64,000 nt of DNA, from contig WKFJ01000064.1 in NCBI GenBank assembly GCA_014872785.1, forward strand, positions 1 to 64,000. Direction: 5' to 3'. This DNA comes from Alteromonadaceae bacterium. GTDB lineage: Bacteria; Pseudomonadota; Gammaproteobacteria; Enterobacterales; Alteromonadaceae. The position numbers and the translations under genes are program-made. Numbering within the stretch: position 1 is the first letter of the stretch; each line of letters begins with the position of its first letter. The notes beneath the pieces are model-generated. The model was not told the DNA's origin and searched no databases. It was given only the letters and a program-made list of their open reading frames with translations. This document shows positions 1 through 7,997 of the stretch, piece after piece.

Positions 1-139
1 CTGCCCGAAGGGTTCTTCCTGAGCGCCTCCTGCTCTTTGTTATTGCTTTTTGACTTAGCCCACTAGGCCTGCAAAGCAATGCCGCGATCAGAAAGCGCTC
101 AGATTGAACAAAACTTATACCGCACAGATCAACAGGCTC
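1..139 (+). mobile_element. Right part of a small inverted-repeat element (MITE copy 1), cut by the window start
   Basis: Bases 1-142 match 3933-4074 with only six differences by eye, so this is a second copy of the element at 3808-4071. It ends at 139, followed by TA (140-141), the presumed target duplication. Three of the six differences fall in the left arm of the internal hairpin (about 18-30), so the perfect 14-bp arm pairing seen in the other copy is broken here. The left half lies outside the window. No coding capacity is apparent. Confidence 0.8.
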
Positions 140-141
140 TA

Positions 142-532
142 ATTCTGCTTAGACTGCATTAGAGCATATTAGGGCAAATATTTTGACAAATTTTTGTTGT
201 TAAGACCATTCGTTAGCGTCTACGCCAAACACTATTACCTGTACTTCCTTATCACAGTTTACTTGTATTAATAAGCTGCACATGTGCCATAAGTCATGAC
301 TAAATTTTTAGCGACGTGTGATAACACCGTGATATCTGTATGCCACACTGCATACTATGAAAGCGCTTATTCTATTAAGACCGACGCAAATATTGAAGCA
401 CTGGTTGCCTGGGTGAGTACCGCCGACGGACTTACACCGATTCAGGCGACCGGAGGCAGATGTCACAGATAGGAGCGCGAAGGAAATGCTCAAGGGAATA
501 TCCAAGGCTAAGCCTAACGCACCAAATAGAGA
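142..532. other. Intergenic stretch without a convincing gene
   Basis: About 390 bases lie between the truncated element and the CheW-like gene. One short plus-strand frame starts with ATG at 296 and stops at 472 (58 codons), with no clear ribosome binding site, no recognisable domain, and a short open continuation after the stop. It could be a tiny unknown gene or a decayed fragment. I see no tRNA-like fold or terminator. Confidence 0.3.
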
Positions 533-916
533 CTAGTCGGTGACAAAGTCCTTTACTATGTTACGCACGGAGCGATGATAAAACGGTAGTTCCACATCAT
601 AGACCACGTCGTCAGCTGGGTAGCCAAATAAACCGAACTTATTGCCGCGATGCTGGCTAATAACTACAACGTGCTCTGGCAATTCTTCTAACTCGCCGCG
701 AAACGGATCGATAACCGGAACTAAGTATTTACCCAACCTGATTAAGCCAATTTTGCGCTTTTCTCGATAGACAAATTTATCAAACACCGGTTGGTCGAGT
801 ACCGCGTATACGGCAAACTTTGGAAGCTGAATAGGAATATTACGGCGATAGAATTGCACCACCTGAAGTTTTTCAACTAGGCTCGAAAGAGATGAAGGTA
901 ACGGAAGTTCGTGCAT
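533..916 (-). CDS. Stand-alone CheW-like domain protein
   Basis: A 127-residue soluble protein. From about residue 36 onward it has the CheW beta-barrel pattern: a hydrophobic strand, then IGLIRLGKYLVPVIDPF (compare the usual 'GLINLRGxxVPVVDL'), then HVVVISQHRGNKFGLFGY, the counterpart of the second-subdomain strand. CheW domains couple chemoreceptors to the CheA kinase. This one is shorter than true CheW (about 150-165 residues) and diverged, so it may be an accessory coupling protein. The ATG at 916 follows a good GAGGGG ribosome binding site. The neighbour upstream on the same strand is a voltage-gated sodium channel, about 200 bases away. No other chemotaxis genes are adjacent. Family assignment is by eye. 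Confidence 0.6.
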   Translation of the reverse strand: MHELPLPSSLSSLVEKLQVVQFYRRNIPIQLPKFAVYAVLDQPVFDKFVYREKRKIGLIRLGKYLVPVIDPFRGELEELPEHVVVISQHRGNKFGLFGYPADDVVYDVELPFYHRSVRNIVKDFVTD

Positions 917-1122
917 AAAAGCTTCCCCTCAAAAAAGTATGTTTAACCTTCCTTAGCGAAACTCCTGTTTTCCTTAACTATAGCAACTCAGATAGATTTT
1001 GAAACTCCTGAATTGTAAATGGAAACGAATAAACTCACGTTTTGATTCCAGAATACCGTTTCCACTTTATTCATATTCTATATCTGACGCTATTGGCCTT
1101 TGGTTTAATATTATCGCGTAAT

Positions 1123-2013
1123 TTATTTTGTATCAGGCTTGACCGAATTCGCCGTGGCGGCTTTATCAGTTGCCATAGATTGTTGAATTAGCTGCATATT
1201 TTCCTTGAGCTCGGCCATTTGCTTGGACAGTATTTCCATTTCTTCGTGGGTAAAGGTTTTTATGTCTTCTTTGTCTTTACTGCGGGTTTCCAGCTGCGCC
1301 ATCTGCATGGCGTCCACAATAATACCGATAAATAAATTTAATACCGCAAAGCTGGTAATAATAATAAAGGGAATAAAAAACAGGCCTGCCCAAGGGAAAA
1401 TCTCAAGGGTTGGTCGCACTATGCCCATCGACCAGCTCTCCAACGTCATAATTTGAAACAGGGTATAGCCCGATGCTCCAATAGTACCGAACCATTCTTG
1501 CATATTGGGATCTGGATGTTGACCAAATAACTTAGTGGCCAATACCGCGCACACGTAAAAAATGAGCACTAACACGCCAATCACCGACGACATGCCGGGA
1601 ATGGAGTGACCAAGGGCACTGATAACACGGCGCATCTGGGGAACGACCGACAACAAACGCAAAATACGAAGGATACGAAACGCCCGTAATACGGATAATG
1701 GACCGCTAGCTGGCACCCAGGCAATAGCGACAATTAAAAAGTCAAAAACATTCCAACCCGACTTAAAAAAGTGCCAGCGATAGGCAAATAACTTGAGCCC
1801 AATTTCTACGGTGAAAATACTCAACATCACTTTGTCGAATACATAAAGCTGGGCACCAAACTGCGCCGAGATATCTTTGTCAGTTTCTAAGCCAAGGGTA
1901 ATAGCATTGATAAGGATGAGACCAATGATAAATCGCACCACAGATTGGCTTTCGATAAATACCGCCGCTTTTCGACGCAGTGGTGACAGTGATTCAAGAT
2001 CAACTGGATACAT
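1123..2013 (-). CDS. Bacterial voltage-gated sodium channel (BacNav/NaChBac family)
   Basis: A 296-residue homotetrameric inner-membrane channel that passes Na+ on depolarisation. Six membrane segments are visible. S4 (about residues 106-121) carries the repeated arginines R110, R113, R116 and R119 in a RxxR ladder. The selectivity filter TLESWSM (190-196) is identical to that of NavAb and NavMs. S6 (about 212-236) is followed by a charged neck and a heptad helix (about 255-280), the coiled coil that tetramerises these channels. The length is normal for the family. A Fur-box promoter at 2263-2291 points toward this gene, giving a leader of roughly 240 nt. Family members influence motility and pH homeostasis in alkaliphilic Bacillus; the role here is not shown by the sequence. 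Confidence 0.95.
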   Translation of the reverse strand: MYPVDLESLSPLRRKAAVFIESQSVVRFIIGLILINAITLGLETDKDISAQFGAQLYVFDKVMLSIFTVEIGLKLFAYRWHFFKSGWNVFDFLIVAIAWVPASGPLSVLRAFRILRILRLLSVVPQMRRVISALGHSIPGMSSVIGVLVLIFYVCAVLATKLFGQHPDPNMQEWFGTIGASGYTLFQIMTLESWSMGIVRPTLEIFPWAGLFFIPFIIITSFAVLNLFIGIIVDAMQMAQLETRSKDKEDIKTFTHEEMEILSKQMAELKENMQLIQQSMATDKAATANSVKPDTK

Positions 2014-2184
2014 TGATTTTCCCGGGACAGTCAGTTTTGCTATGAGCTTAATATAAGTTTGAACCAGACGTGTTCAAGGTAGCTCTAGTGAATAAATTTA
2101 AACAGCGTAAGAAAAAGAAGAATCGAATTAACTTTAACGATAAAAGTAGAAAAGAATGAGACTACTCGTGAGATAAAGTATGGA

Positions 2185-2212
2185 CAGGCACCGTGCCCGA
2201 ATACGGTGCCTG
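2185..2212. repeat. Perfect 10-bp inverted repeat in the leader upstream of the Na+ channel gene
   Basis: The arms 2185-2194 and 2203-2212 are exact complements around an 8-base loop, giving a GC-rich stem. No uridine run follows directly on either strand, so it does not look like an ordinary intrinsic terminator. It lies about 45 nt downstream of the predicted minus-strand start site near 2256, so it would be part of that transcript. The surrounding 2014-2353 stretch has no convincing protein gene. Confidence 0.55.
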
Positions 2213-2262
2213 CCCCAGAAGACGAAAGCGCGGACCAGTACGGCAGACGTCTCTTGCGATTT

Positions 2263-2291
2263 AAATTATCGCAAATGAGAATGATTTGCAA
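2263..2291 (-). promoter_or_regulatory. Sigma-70 promoter overlapped by a Fur box
   Basis: Reading the minus strand, TTGCAA (2291-2286) and TAATTT (2268-2263) are separated by 17 bases. The spacer holds a 19-bp palindrome-like site (2271-2289) with outer arms GCAAAT and ATTTGC around GAGAATG, close to the Fur consensus of AT-rich hexamers. Transcription would start near 2256 and run toward the Na+ channel gene at 2013. Iron-bound Fur sitting between -35 and -10 would repress it. The match is by eye only. Confidence 0.55.
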
Positions 2292-2353
2292 TTAGATTTT
2301 TAAATAAAGTTAAAAAAGTTTTATGCCCCTACTCAAAAGAGCATGATTTAGGC

Positions 2354-3085
2354 CTAGAAGTGTAAATAGAAGTCTTTGGTAAGCGTCTTGTAGCTATTGG
2401 TATATTGCCCCGTCTCATCTTTAATAATGAGCTCTTGCTCCTCAAGCTTTTTCGCCTCAGCGCCTATTTGCCACAACGACCTTATTGGCGGTTTGTCGGG
2501 AGTAGGCAACAAAGACAACTTGCGTTGAATAGCTAAGGCATGTTCTTGCGCCAACTCAGTAAACTGAGTGTCGAGATCACTTGGCAATACGCAACAAAAA
2601 ACACCATTGCTAGCAAGTAAGCGTTTAACATTAGTCAGCAATTCGGCAAGTGACAGCGTGTCTTGCTGTCTTGCGCGTAAACGCGCCAACGTTTGGTTTT
2701 GAGTGGTTTCATCATTTTTTGAAAACTGACGCATCGGGAAATAAGGCGGGTTACTTATTATAAGGTCGAATACGGTTTCGGTGCTGAAGTCTTGCAAGGC
2801 GACTTCTCGGCAACTGAATTTCTTTTTCCATTTACTGGCAATAAAATTAAAGGTCGCTTGGTTAACGGCGGTGCTTTCTATATCAATTGCCGTAATTGCA
2901 CATTCAGCACAGGATCGTTGCGCCATCATCAGCGCCAACAAACCAGAGCCAGTACCAATATCCAAAATTCGGTTTGCGCCGTTTACTTGTGTCCAACTGC
3001 CCAGCACAATGCTATCGGTGCCTACCTTCATAGCACTTTGCTCGTGATTGACGTAAAACTGTTTAAATTGGAATCCGCGGCTCAT
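2354..3085 (-). CDS. trmN6: tRNA1(Val) (adenine(37)-N6)-methyltransferase TrmN6
   Basis: A 243-residue SAM-dependent methyltransferase of the YfiC family. It methylates N6 of A37, next to the anticodon of tRNA-Val. The opening FQFKQFYVNHEQSAMKVGTD matches the family signature. The SAM-binding glycine loop is DIGTGSGLLALMMA (about 42-55), and the N6-adenine catalytic motif NPPY is at 112-115. The length is typical (E. coli about 245). It lies in the same direction as, and 42 bases downstream of, the NAD(P)-binding protein gene. Nothing unusual is seen. Confidence 0.92.
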   Translation of the reverse strand: MSRGFQFKQFYVNHEQSAMKVGTDSIVLGSWTQVNGANRILDIGTGSGLLALMMAQRSCAECAITAIDIESTAVNQATFNFIASKWKKKFSCREVALQDFSTETVFDLIISNPPYFPMRQFSKNDETTQNQTLARLRARQQDTLSLAELLTNVKRLLASNGVFCCVLPSDLDTQFTELAQEHALAIQRKLSLLPTPDKPPIRSLWQIGAEAKKLEEQELIIKDETGQYTNSYKTLTKDFYLHF

Positions 3086-3127
3086 TATTTATGTTAACTA
3101 CTACTTTATTCTAAAACTGAGTATTGG

Positions 3128-3778
3128 TTACCAGAGTTGCTGAGACATCATCTGTTTCGCTACCTCTGTGGCAGCAATAGGACGATATTTTCTGAGCGGC
3201 CCTATCATTAACGGTTCAAGCAAAGAAAATATTCGAATGCCAATGCGCTCACCAAATCGATAATCGTCTCTTTTACCCACCAGTAGCGATGGCTGCACAC
3301 AGGATTTATGCGCTAAACCGGCCATAGAGAAAATGGCGTTTTCAAGTTCACCTTTAACCCGTAAGTAAAAATTACCGCTTTTGGCATTGGCGCCTACGGA
3401 CGACACCCAGGCAAAGCTTTTAGCCCCATTATCCGCTGACAACTGCGCCGCTTTTGCGACATAGTCATAATCGACTTTGCGAAAGGCCTCTTGGGATCCA
3501 GCTATTTTGATGGTGGTGCCCAAGCAGACATATACATGGTCGACATCAAAATAACTGGCGTAATCGTCCATTGTGTCGAAGTCGATTACAATGGGCTGAA
3601 TTTTATCTTCGTGATGTTCGAACGATTTGGCTGACAATGGACGGCGTAAAAAGCAAGTCACCATGCTGTAACGGGGGTCGTTAAGCAGCGCTTTTAACAG
3701 CTCTTTTCCCACCAAACCGGTCGCACCGAGTATCAGCGCTGTTTTTTTCTTACTATTTTCCGTGTTGTCAGTTGCCAT
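3128..3778 (-). CDS. Atypical short-chain dehydrogenase, HTATIP2/TIP30-like NAD(P)-binding protein
   Basis: A 216-residue soluble Rossmann protein. The dinucleotide motif LILGATGLVG lies at about residues 15-24, then a strand ending in FLRRP. The segment VYVCLGTTIKIAGS and the following FRKVDYDYV are typical of bacterial relatives of TIP30/CC3 (atypical SDR). The SDR serine region is seen as WVSSVGAN and the C-terminal part has QPSLLVGKRDD. No substrate can be inferred. It starts 29 bases beyond the left end of the MITE, which reads away from it. Confidence 0.8.
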   Translation of the reverse strand: MATDNTENSKKKTALILGATGLVGKELLKALLNDPRYSMVTCFLRRPLSAKSFEHHEDKIQPIVIDFDTMDDYASYFDVDHVYVCLGTTIKIAGSQEAFRKVDYDYVAKAAQLSADNGAKSFAWVSSVGANAKSGNFYLRVKGELENAIFSMAGLAHKSCVQPSLLVGKRDDYRFGERIGIRIFSLLEPLMIGPLRKYRPIAATEVAKQMMSQQLW

Positions 3779-3807
3779 AAGAAGCTTATAATCAATTTTT
3801 AATAATA

Positions 3808-4071
3808 GAGCATGTTGATCTTTGCGGTATTATTTTGCAGCAGTTTGTTTGGTATTTATACAAGGCAGAGTCTTTGTAGTGTAGTTGCTCTACATAAAAA
3901 GGCGATAACGCAGTAGAAATAACAAACAAGCGCTGCCCGAAGGGTTCTTTCTGAGCGCTTTCTGCTCTTTGTTGTTGCTTTTTGACTTAGACCACTAGGC
4001 CTGCAAAGCAATGCCGCGATCAGAAAGCGCTCAGATTGAACAAAACTTATACCGCAAAGATCAACAGGCTC
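3808..4071. mobile_element. MITE-like element, 264 bp, with terminal inverted repeats and TA target duplication (copy 2, intact)
   Basis: The outer 23 bases (3808-3830 and 4049-4071) are inverted complements with one mismatch, and similarity extends to about 30 bases with a one-base gap. Both ends abut TA (3806-3807 and 4072-4073), the target duplication made by IS630/Tc1-mariner type transposases. An internal inverted repeat pairs CTGAGCGCTTTCTG (3951-3964) exactly with its complement at 4021-4034, and pairing extends outward imperfectly. There is no transposase frame, so it would have to move in trans. A copy of the right half is at 1-139. The right end lies 36 bases before the dipeptidyl peptidase start codon. 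Confidence 0.8.
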
Positions 4072-4107
4072 TAAATACGATAAGCAAGCGACAGGATAAC
4101 GCGAAGA

Positions 4108-6333
4108 ATGAAAAAACTCATCTTTGTTTCCGCTCTCGTTGGCGCCATGAATGTAGCATGGGCACAAACAGAGCAAGCACCGACTTCTCCCTCGATTAGT
4201 ATAGACAGAATTTTCGCCTCCCCTTCCCTCACCGGAAAAGCCCCGCAAAAGTTAAAAGTATCTCCTGACGGACAACGCGTGACTTTTATCCAAGGCAAGG
4301 AAACCGATTACGAACGCTATGATCTTTGGGAATACAACGTTGCATCGGGTAAAACACAAGTATTGTTTGATGCGGACGACTTACACAAAGGCGACGAGGC
4401 GCTGTCTGAAGAAGAAAAAGCTCGCCGCGAAAGACGCCGTGAATACGGCACTGGTATACTCAGATATCACTGGTCAAAAGACGGTAAAGCACTGCTGTTT
4501 CCGCTTGCTGGAGACGCCTATTATTATCAATTAGGCGACGAAAACGCCAAACAAGTGCTGCAAACTGAAGCGTTTGAAACTGACATTCAATTCTCGCCAC
4601 AAAGCCAATATATTTCTTTTATTCGCGACCAAAACATCTTCTTCAAAAACATCGCGACAGGTGAAGAAACGGCAGTAACAACCGACGGTGGTGGCGCGAT
4701 TAAAAATGGTATGGCCGAGTTTGTAGCGCAGGAAGAAATGGATAGGTTAACGGGTTACTGGTGGTCGCCTGATGAATCGCAAATAGCCTACTTTCGCATT
4801 GATGAGTCACCCGTTGAAATCATTACGCGCACTGAAATATATGCTGACTCAGTCTCCGTCATTGAACAGCGCTACCCACGAGCTGGCGGCAATAACGTTA
4901 CCGTTAAGCTAGGTATTTATGACGTCGCTAGCAAGCAAACGCGCTGGGTAGATTTAGGGGAAAATGAAGACGTCTATTTGCCTCGCGGTAAGTGGATGCC
5001 AGATAGTGAAAACTTCACCTTCCAATTGCAATCACGCACTCAGCAACGTTTAGACTTGAACGTTGTTGGAGCAGATAACTCAGTAAAAACCTTGCTCACT
5101 GAAACCAGTGAGACCTGGATCAACCTGCATCACGATTTGTATTTCCTGAAGCAGGCACCTCACTTTGTTTGGGCCTCTGAAAAAGATGGCTTTAAACACC
5201 TGTATCTCCACAACGCCACCACCGGTAACCCCATCAAACAGCTTACTTCTGGTGAATGGGTGGTGGATGAAATTGAAGCCATTGATGAAAAGCAGCAGCT
5301 AATCTATTTCACAGGTCGCAAAGACACACCGATTGAACGTCATTTGTACTCAGTATCAATGGAAACAGGCGATATTAAGCGCGTGAGCAGTAGAAAAGGC
5401 TTCCATTCCATCAACTTCAGCACAGATGCCAGTATTTACGTTGATTCATATTCAACGGTAAACACACCGCCACAGGTCAGTTTACACAACGCCAAAGGAG
5501 AAAAGCTCACCTGGCTTCAAGAAAACGCGGTTGTGGAAGGTCATCCTCTGCATCCTTACCAGGAAAAATGGGTAAAACCAGAGTTTGGCACCTTTAAAAC
5601 CCAAGATGGCGTATCACTGCACTATCGCATGTGGACACCCAAAAAGCTGACGGGCAAACACCCCGTTATTGTTTATGTGTATGGTGGGCCAATTGCGCAA
5701 GTAGTACGAGACAGCTGGGGCGGACAACGCGGCCTGCTAATGCAACACTGGGTAGACAAAGGCTACGTGGTGTTTTCGGTAGACAATCGCGGTTCCAACT
5801 ATCGCGGCAAAGCGTTCGAAGACCCTATCTATTTGAAAATGGGTGAAGTAGAAGTGCAAGACCAAGTGGCTGGCGTGAAGTTTTTGCACACCTTACCTTT
5901 TGTTGATAAAAACAGAATCGGTGTTTATGGGCACAGCTACGGTGGCTATATGGCGCTAATGAGCATGTTTAAAGCGGGCGATTACTTTGCAGCAGGCGTA
6001 TCGGGTGCCCCGGTAACCACATGGAATCTATATGACACCCACTACACTGAACGCTACATGGGTTTGCCACAAGAAAACGCAGAGGGTTACGTGAAATCCG
6101 CTGTGTTCCCGTATGCTGAAAACCTGAAAGGTGACCTGCTTATTTATCACGGTATGGCTGACGACAATGTGTTGTTCACCAATGCAACGATGCTTTATAA
6201 GCACTTGCAAGACCGCTCGATTCAGTTTGAGAGTATGGATTACCCCGGCAAAAAACACAGTATCCGCGGCAAACAAACCGGTATCCATTTATACAATATG
6301 ATTACCAATTTCTTTGACCGCACACTGAAATAA
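4108..6333 (+). CDS. Secreted dipeptidyl peptidase IV-type serine peptidase (S9B)
   Basis: 741 residues. The signal peptide (MKKLIFVSALVGAMNVAWAQ) points to the periplasm or outside. Residues about 40-490 form the beta-propeller domain (DPPIV N-terminal). The EFVAQEEM segment supplies the glutamate pair that binds the free amino terminus of the substrate. The alpha/beta hydrolase domain carries GHSYGG with Ser610, the DDN motif with Asp685, and His717, in the expected order. It removes N-terminal dipeptides, usually X-Pro or X-Ala, from peptides. The length is normal for proteobacterial members. The start codon has AGGA and GAAG upstream, and a MITE ends 36 bases before it. A strong terminator follows at 6394. 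Confidence 0.93.
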   Translation: MKKLIFVSALVGAMNVAWAQTEQAPTSPSISIDRIFASPSLTGKAPQKLKVSPDGQRVTFIQGKETDYERYDLWEYNVASGKTQVLFDADDLHKGDEALSEEEKARRERRREYGTGILRYHWSKDGKALLFPLAGDAYYYQLGDENAKQVLQTEAFETDIQFSPQSQYISFIRDQNIFFKNIATGEETAVTTDGGGAIKNGMAEFVAQEEMDRLTGYWWSPDESQIAYFRIDESPVEIITRTEIYADSVSVIEQRYPRAGGNNVTVKLGIYDVASKQTRWVDLGENEDVYLPRGKWMPDSENFTFQLQSRTQQRLDLNVVGADNSVKTLLTETSETWINLHHDLYFLKQAPHFVWASEKDGFKHLYLHNATTGNPIKQLTSGEWVVDEIEAIDEKQQLIYFTGRKDTPIERHLYSVSMETGDIKRVSSRKGFHSINFSTDASIYVDSYSTVNTPPQVSLHNAKGEKLTWLQENAVVEGHPLHPYQEKWVKPEFGTFKTQDGVSLHYRMWTPKKLTGKHPVIVYVYGGPIAQVVRDSWGGQRGLLMQHWVDKGYVVFSVDNRGSNYRGKAFEDPIYLKMGEVEVQDQVAGVKFLHTLPFVDKNRIGVYGHSYGGYMALMSMFKAGDYFAAGVSGAPVTTWNLYDTHYTERYMGLPQENAEGYVKSAVFPYAENLKGDLLIYHGMADDNVLFTNATMLYKHLQDRSIQFESMDYPGKKHSIRGKQTGIHLYNMITNFFDRTLK

Positions 6334-6393
6334 AGCCTCTCAAATCGGGAATTGCTCGACTTAGTACGTTTACAAGAGCAAGTAAATACACTC

Positions 6394-6426
6394 AAAAGGA
6401 CTCTTAGGAGTCCTTTTTTATTTTTT
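6394..6426 (+). terminator. Intrinsic terminator after the dipeptidyl peptidase gene
   Basis: Arms 6394-6403 and 6408-6417 are exact complements with a four-base TTAG loop, followed by a T-rich tract interrupted by one A to 6426. Confidence 0.9.
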
Positions 6427-6517
6427 ACATTCAAAAAAACTGATATACCCGTCTTGTGTCGTGAAAAATCGAGAAACTGCTGCTATTATCTCTAAACTTA
6501 TTTATGTAGTTAAGATA

Positions 6518-7225
6518 ATGCCTAGCAAGTTACTCTCTATTTTCACGCTTCTGTATCTCCTTTCTGGACATGCATTTTCACAAATAACCATTGGCGCTCC
6601 AGTATGGGATGGCTATTCAAATACCGATGAAACTGGTGTGTATGTGGAAATATTAAAAGAAGTCTACATTGAAGATGATCTCAATTTTGAGTTTGATTCT
6701 TTTCATCGACTAAAACACCATTTTGGACAGGGAAAGTACGACATTATTCTTGGCGTTTATGACGATGACCTAACTGATGCTCTACTTCCAAATTGGCACT
6801 TGGATTTAGAATATCCAATTACTGCTTTTCACCTTAAATCGCGCAACCTCAAAAAAGCGGCTCACCTCAAAGATCTCAATGTTTCCTGGATGCGTGGCTA
6901 CGGTTTTGAGCGTTTTGTTTCAGCGCCTCACAAGCCCTACCTGGTGGACTCGGTAAATGATGGTTTCAAATTATTAGTTAATGGCAGGATTGATGTATTC
7001 GTCGATTTTCAGTACAACCTGAGTGCGGAATATGCGAACAAAGTGACCGGTTTTGAACTCGTGCCGGCACGCAAACTATTTATCGCGTTCAAAAACACAA
7101 AAAGCGGTAAACAATTTGCACAAAAATTCGATGCAAAAATGAAGTTATTAAGAGACAATGGGTTTTTGAAAAAGCTTTATAAAGATGAGTATCAAAGAAT
7201 ATCCTTTGAAGCACTTGACCATTAA
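6518..7225 (+). CDS. Periplasmic amino-acid-binding-like protein (SBP_bac_3 type), orphan
   Basis: 235 residues from the ATG at 6518. I prefer this start to the GTG at 6461 because it begins a clean signal peptide (MPSKLLSIFTLLYLLSGHAFS). The mature part has the two-lobe extracellular solute-binding pattern: a first strand ITIGAPVWDGYS, a YDIILGVYDDD strand, a hinge region around the tyrosine-rich middle, and a C-terminal KLLRDNGFLKKLYKDEYQ helix typical of SBP_bac_3. No permease or ATPase is nearby, so it may sense rather than transport. Twenty bases separate it from the GAF gene, suggesting an operon. The ligand is unknown. Confidence 0.7.
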   Translation: MPSKLLSIFTLLYLLSGHAFSQITIGAPVWDGYSNTDETGVYVEILKEVYIEDDLNFEFDSFHRLKHHFGQGKYDIILGVYDDDLTDALLPNWHLDLEYPITAFHLKSRNLKKAAHLKDLNVSWMRGYGFERFVSAPHKPYLVDSVNDGFKLLVNGRIDVFVDFQYNLSAEYANKVTGFELVPARKLFIAFKNTKSGKQFAQKFDAKMKLLRDNGFLKKLYKDEYQRISFEALDH

Positions 7226-7245
7226 AGACGCAAGAGATCGCAACC

Positions 7246-7740
7246 ATGGATCCGCTATTTAAGCTCAACACAGCCCTGACAAACCAATATTTGTCCAATA
7301 CCGAGCGGCTACAAAAAATATGCCTCACTACCGCTGAACTCATTCCCGGCGCAGACAGAGTAAGCGTGTGGCTATTTGATGAGGCGTTATCCCAAATTAC
7401 CTCATTGTGCTGTTACGACAGTAAAGACAACACCTACAGCCAAGGGACAGTGCTTAAAAAGTCAGATTACCAGTCTTACTTTGAAGCCATTGTTGATAAC
7501 GAAGTAGTATGCGCAGCACAGGCAAGAACAGACGCAACTACTAGCTGTTTTACTGAAAGCTATTTTATGCCTTTAAATATCCATTCGTTACTCGATTTCA
7601 CCTTCCATCAGGATTTTGTGCCCAAAGGTATAATTTGCTGTGAAAGTATCGGTAGAGAAGTGGATTGGCAGGATAGCGACATTGAATGCCTCAGAAGAAT
7701 CTCTCGCGCATGCTCGTTTTATTTTAAACTGGAGCACTAG
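7246..7740 (+). CDS. Single-domain GAF protein
   Basis: 164 residues, cytoplasmic, essentially one GAF domain. It begins with the helix LNTALTNQYLSNTERLQKICLTTAELIPGADR, then VSVWLFDE, a central FTESYFMPLNIHSLLDFTF segment, then a terminal GIICCESIGREVDWQDSDIE strand-helix and a last helix. GAF domains bind small ligands or dimerise. There is no output domain, so any signal must pass by protein contact. Cysteines are frequent (8), which might allow redox or metal sensing, but this is speculation. It probably shares a transcript with the binding-protein gene just upstream. Confidence 0.75.
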   Translation: MDPLFKLNTALTNQYLSNTERLQKICLTTAELIPGADRVSVWLFDEALSQITSLCCYDSKDNTYSQGTVLKKSDYQSYFEAIVDNEVVCAAQARTDATTSCFTESYFMPLNIHSLLDFTFHQDFVPKGIICCESIGREVDWQDSDIECLRRISRACSFYFKLEH

Positions 7741-7997
7741 TTAACTGATTTCATCTGCCCAACATTCATAGCTTCAGACGTCTGTTCACCTCTCAGAAAC
7801 TGCAAACAGAAGTCATTTATTTAGTGATTCGGGTCAAATTATCATTCGCGTGATAAAAAAGACTCGTTAATTCAATTTATGGCAAAAGATACAATTCCGA
7901 ACAGAAGAAATACTTCAAAAAATGCTCAATTTAACTGGACAAATCAAACCTATAATACTGAAATCTAGTAACAAATTTTTAACATTTTAAAAGAGTA

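Noticed and set aside
155..175. TAGAGCAT resembling the left end of the MITE
   Set aside because: Similarity stops after eight bases; too short to call another element.
308..505. Minus-strand 65-codon frame near the window start
   Set aside because: No ribosome binding site, no domain and low-complexity composition; it lies antisense to another equally weak frame.
2085..2291. Minus-strand 68-codon frame
   Set aside because: Its start lies inside the predicted -35 element, it has no ribosome binding site or domain, and it overlaps the palindrome and hairpin; more likely non-coding.
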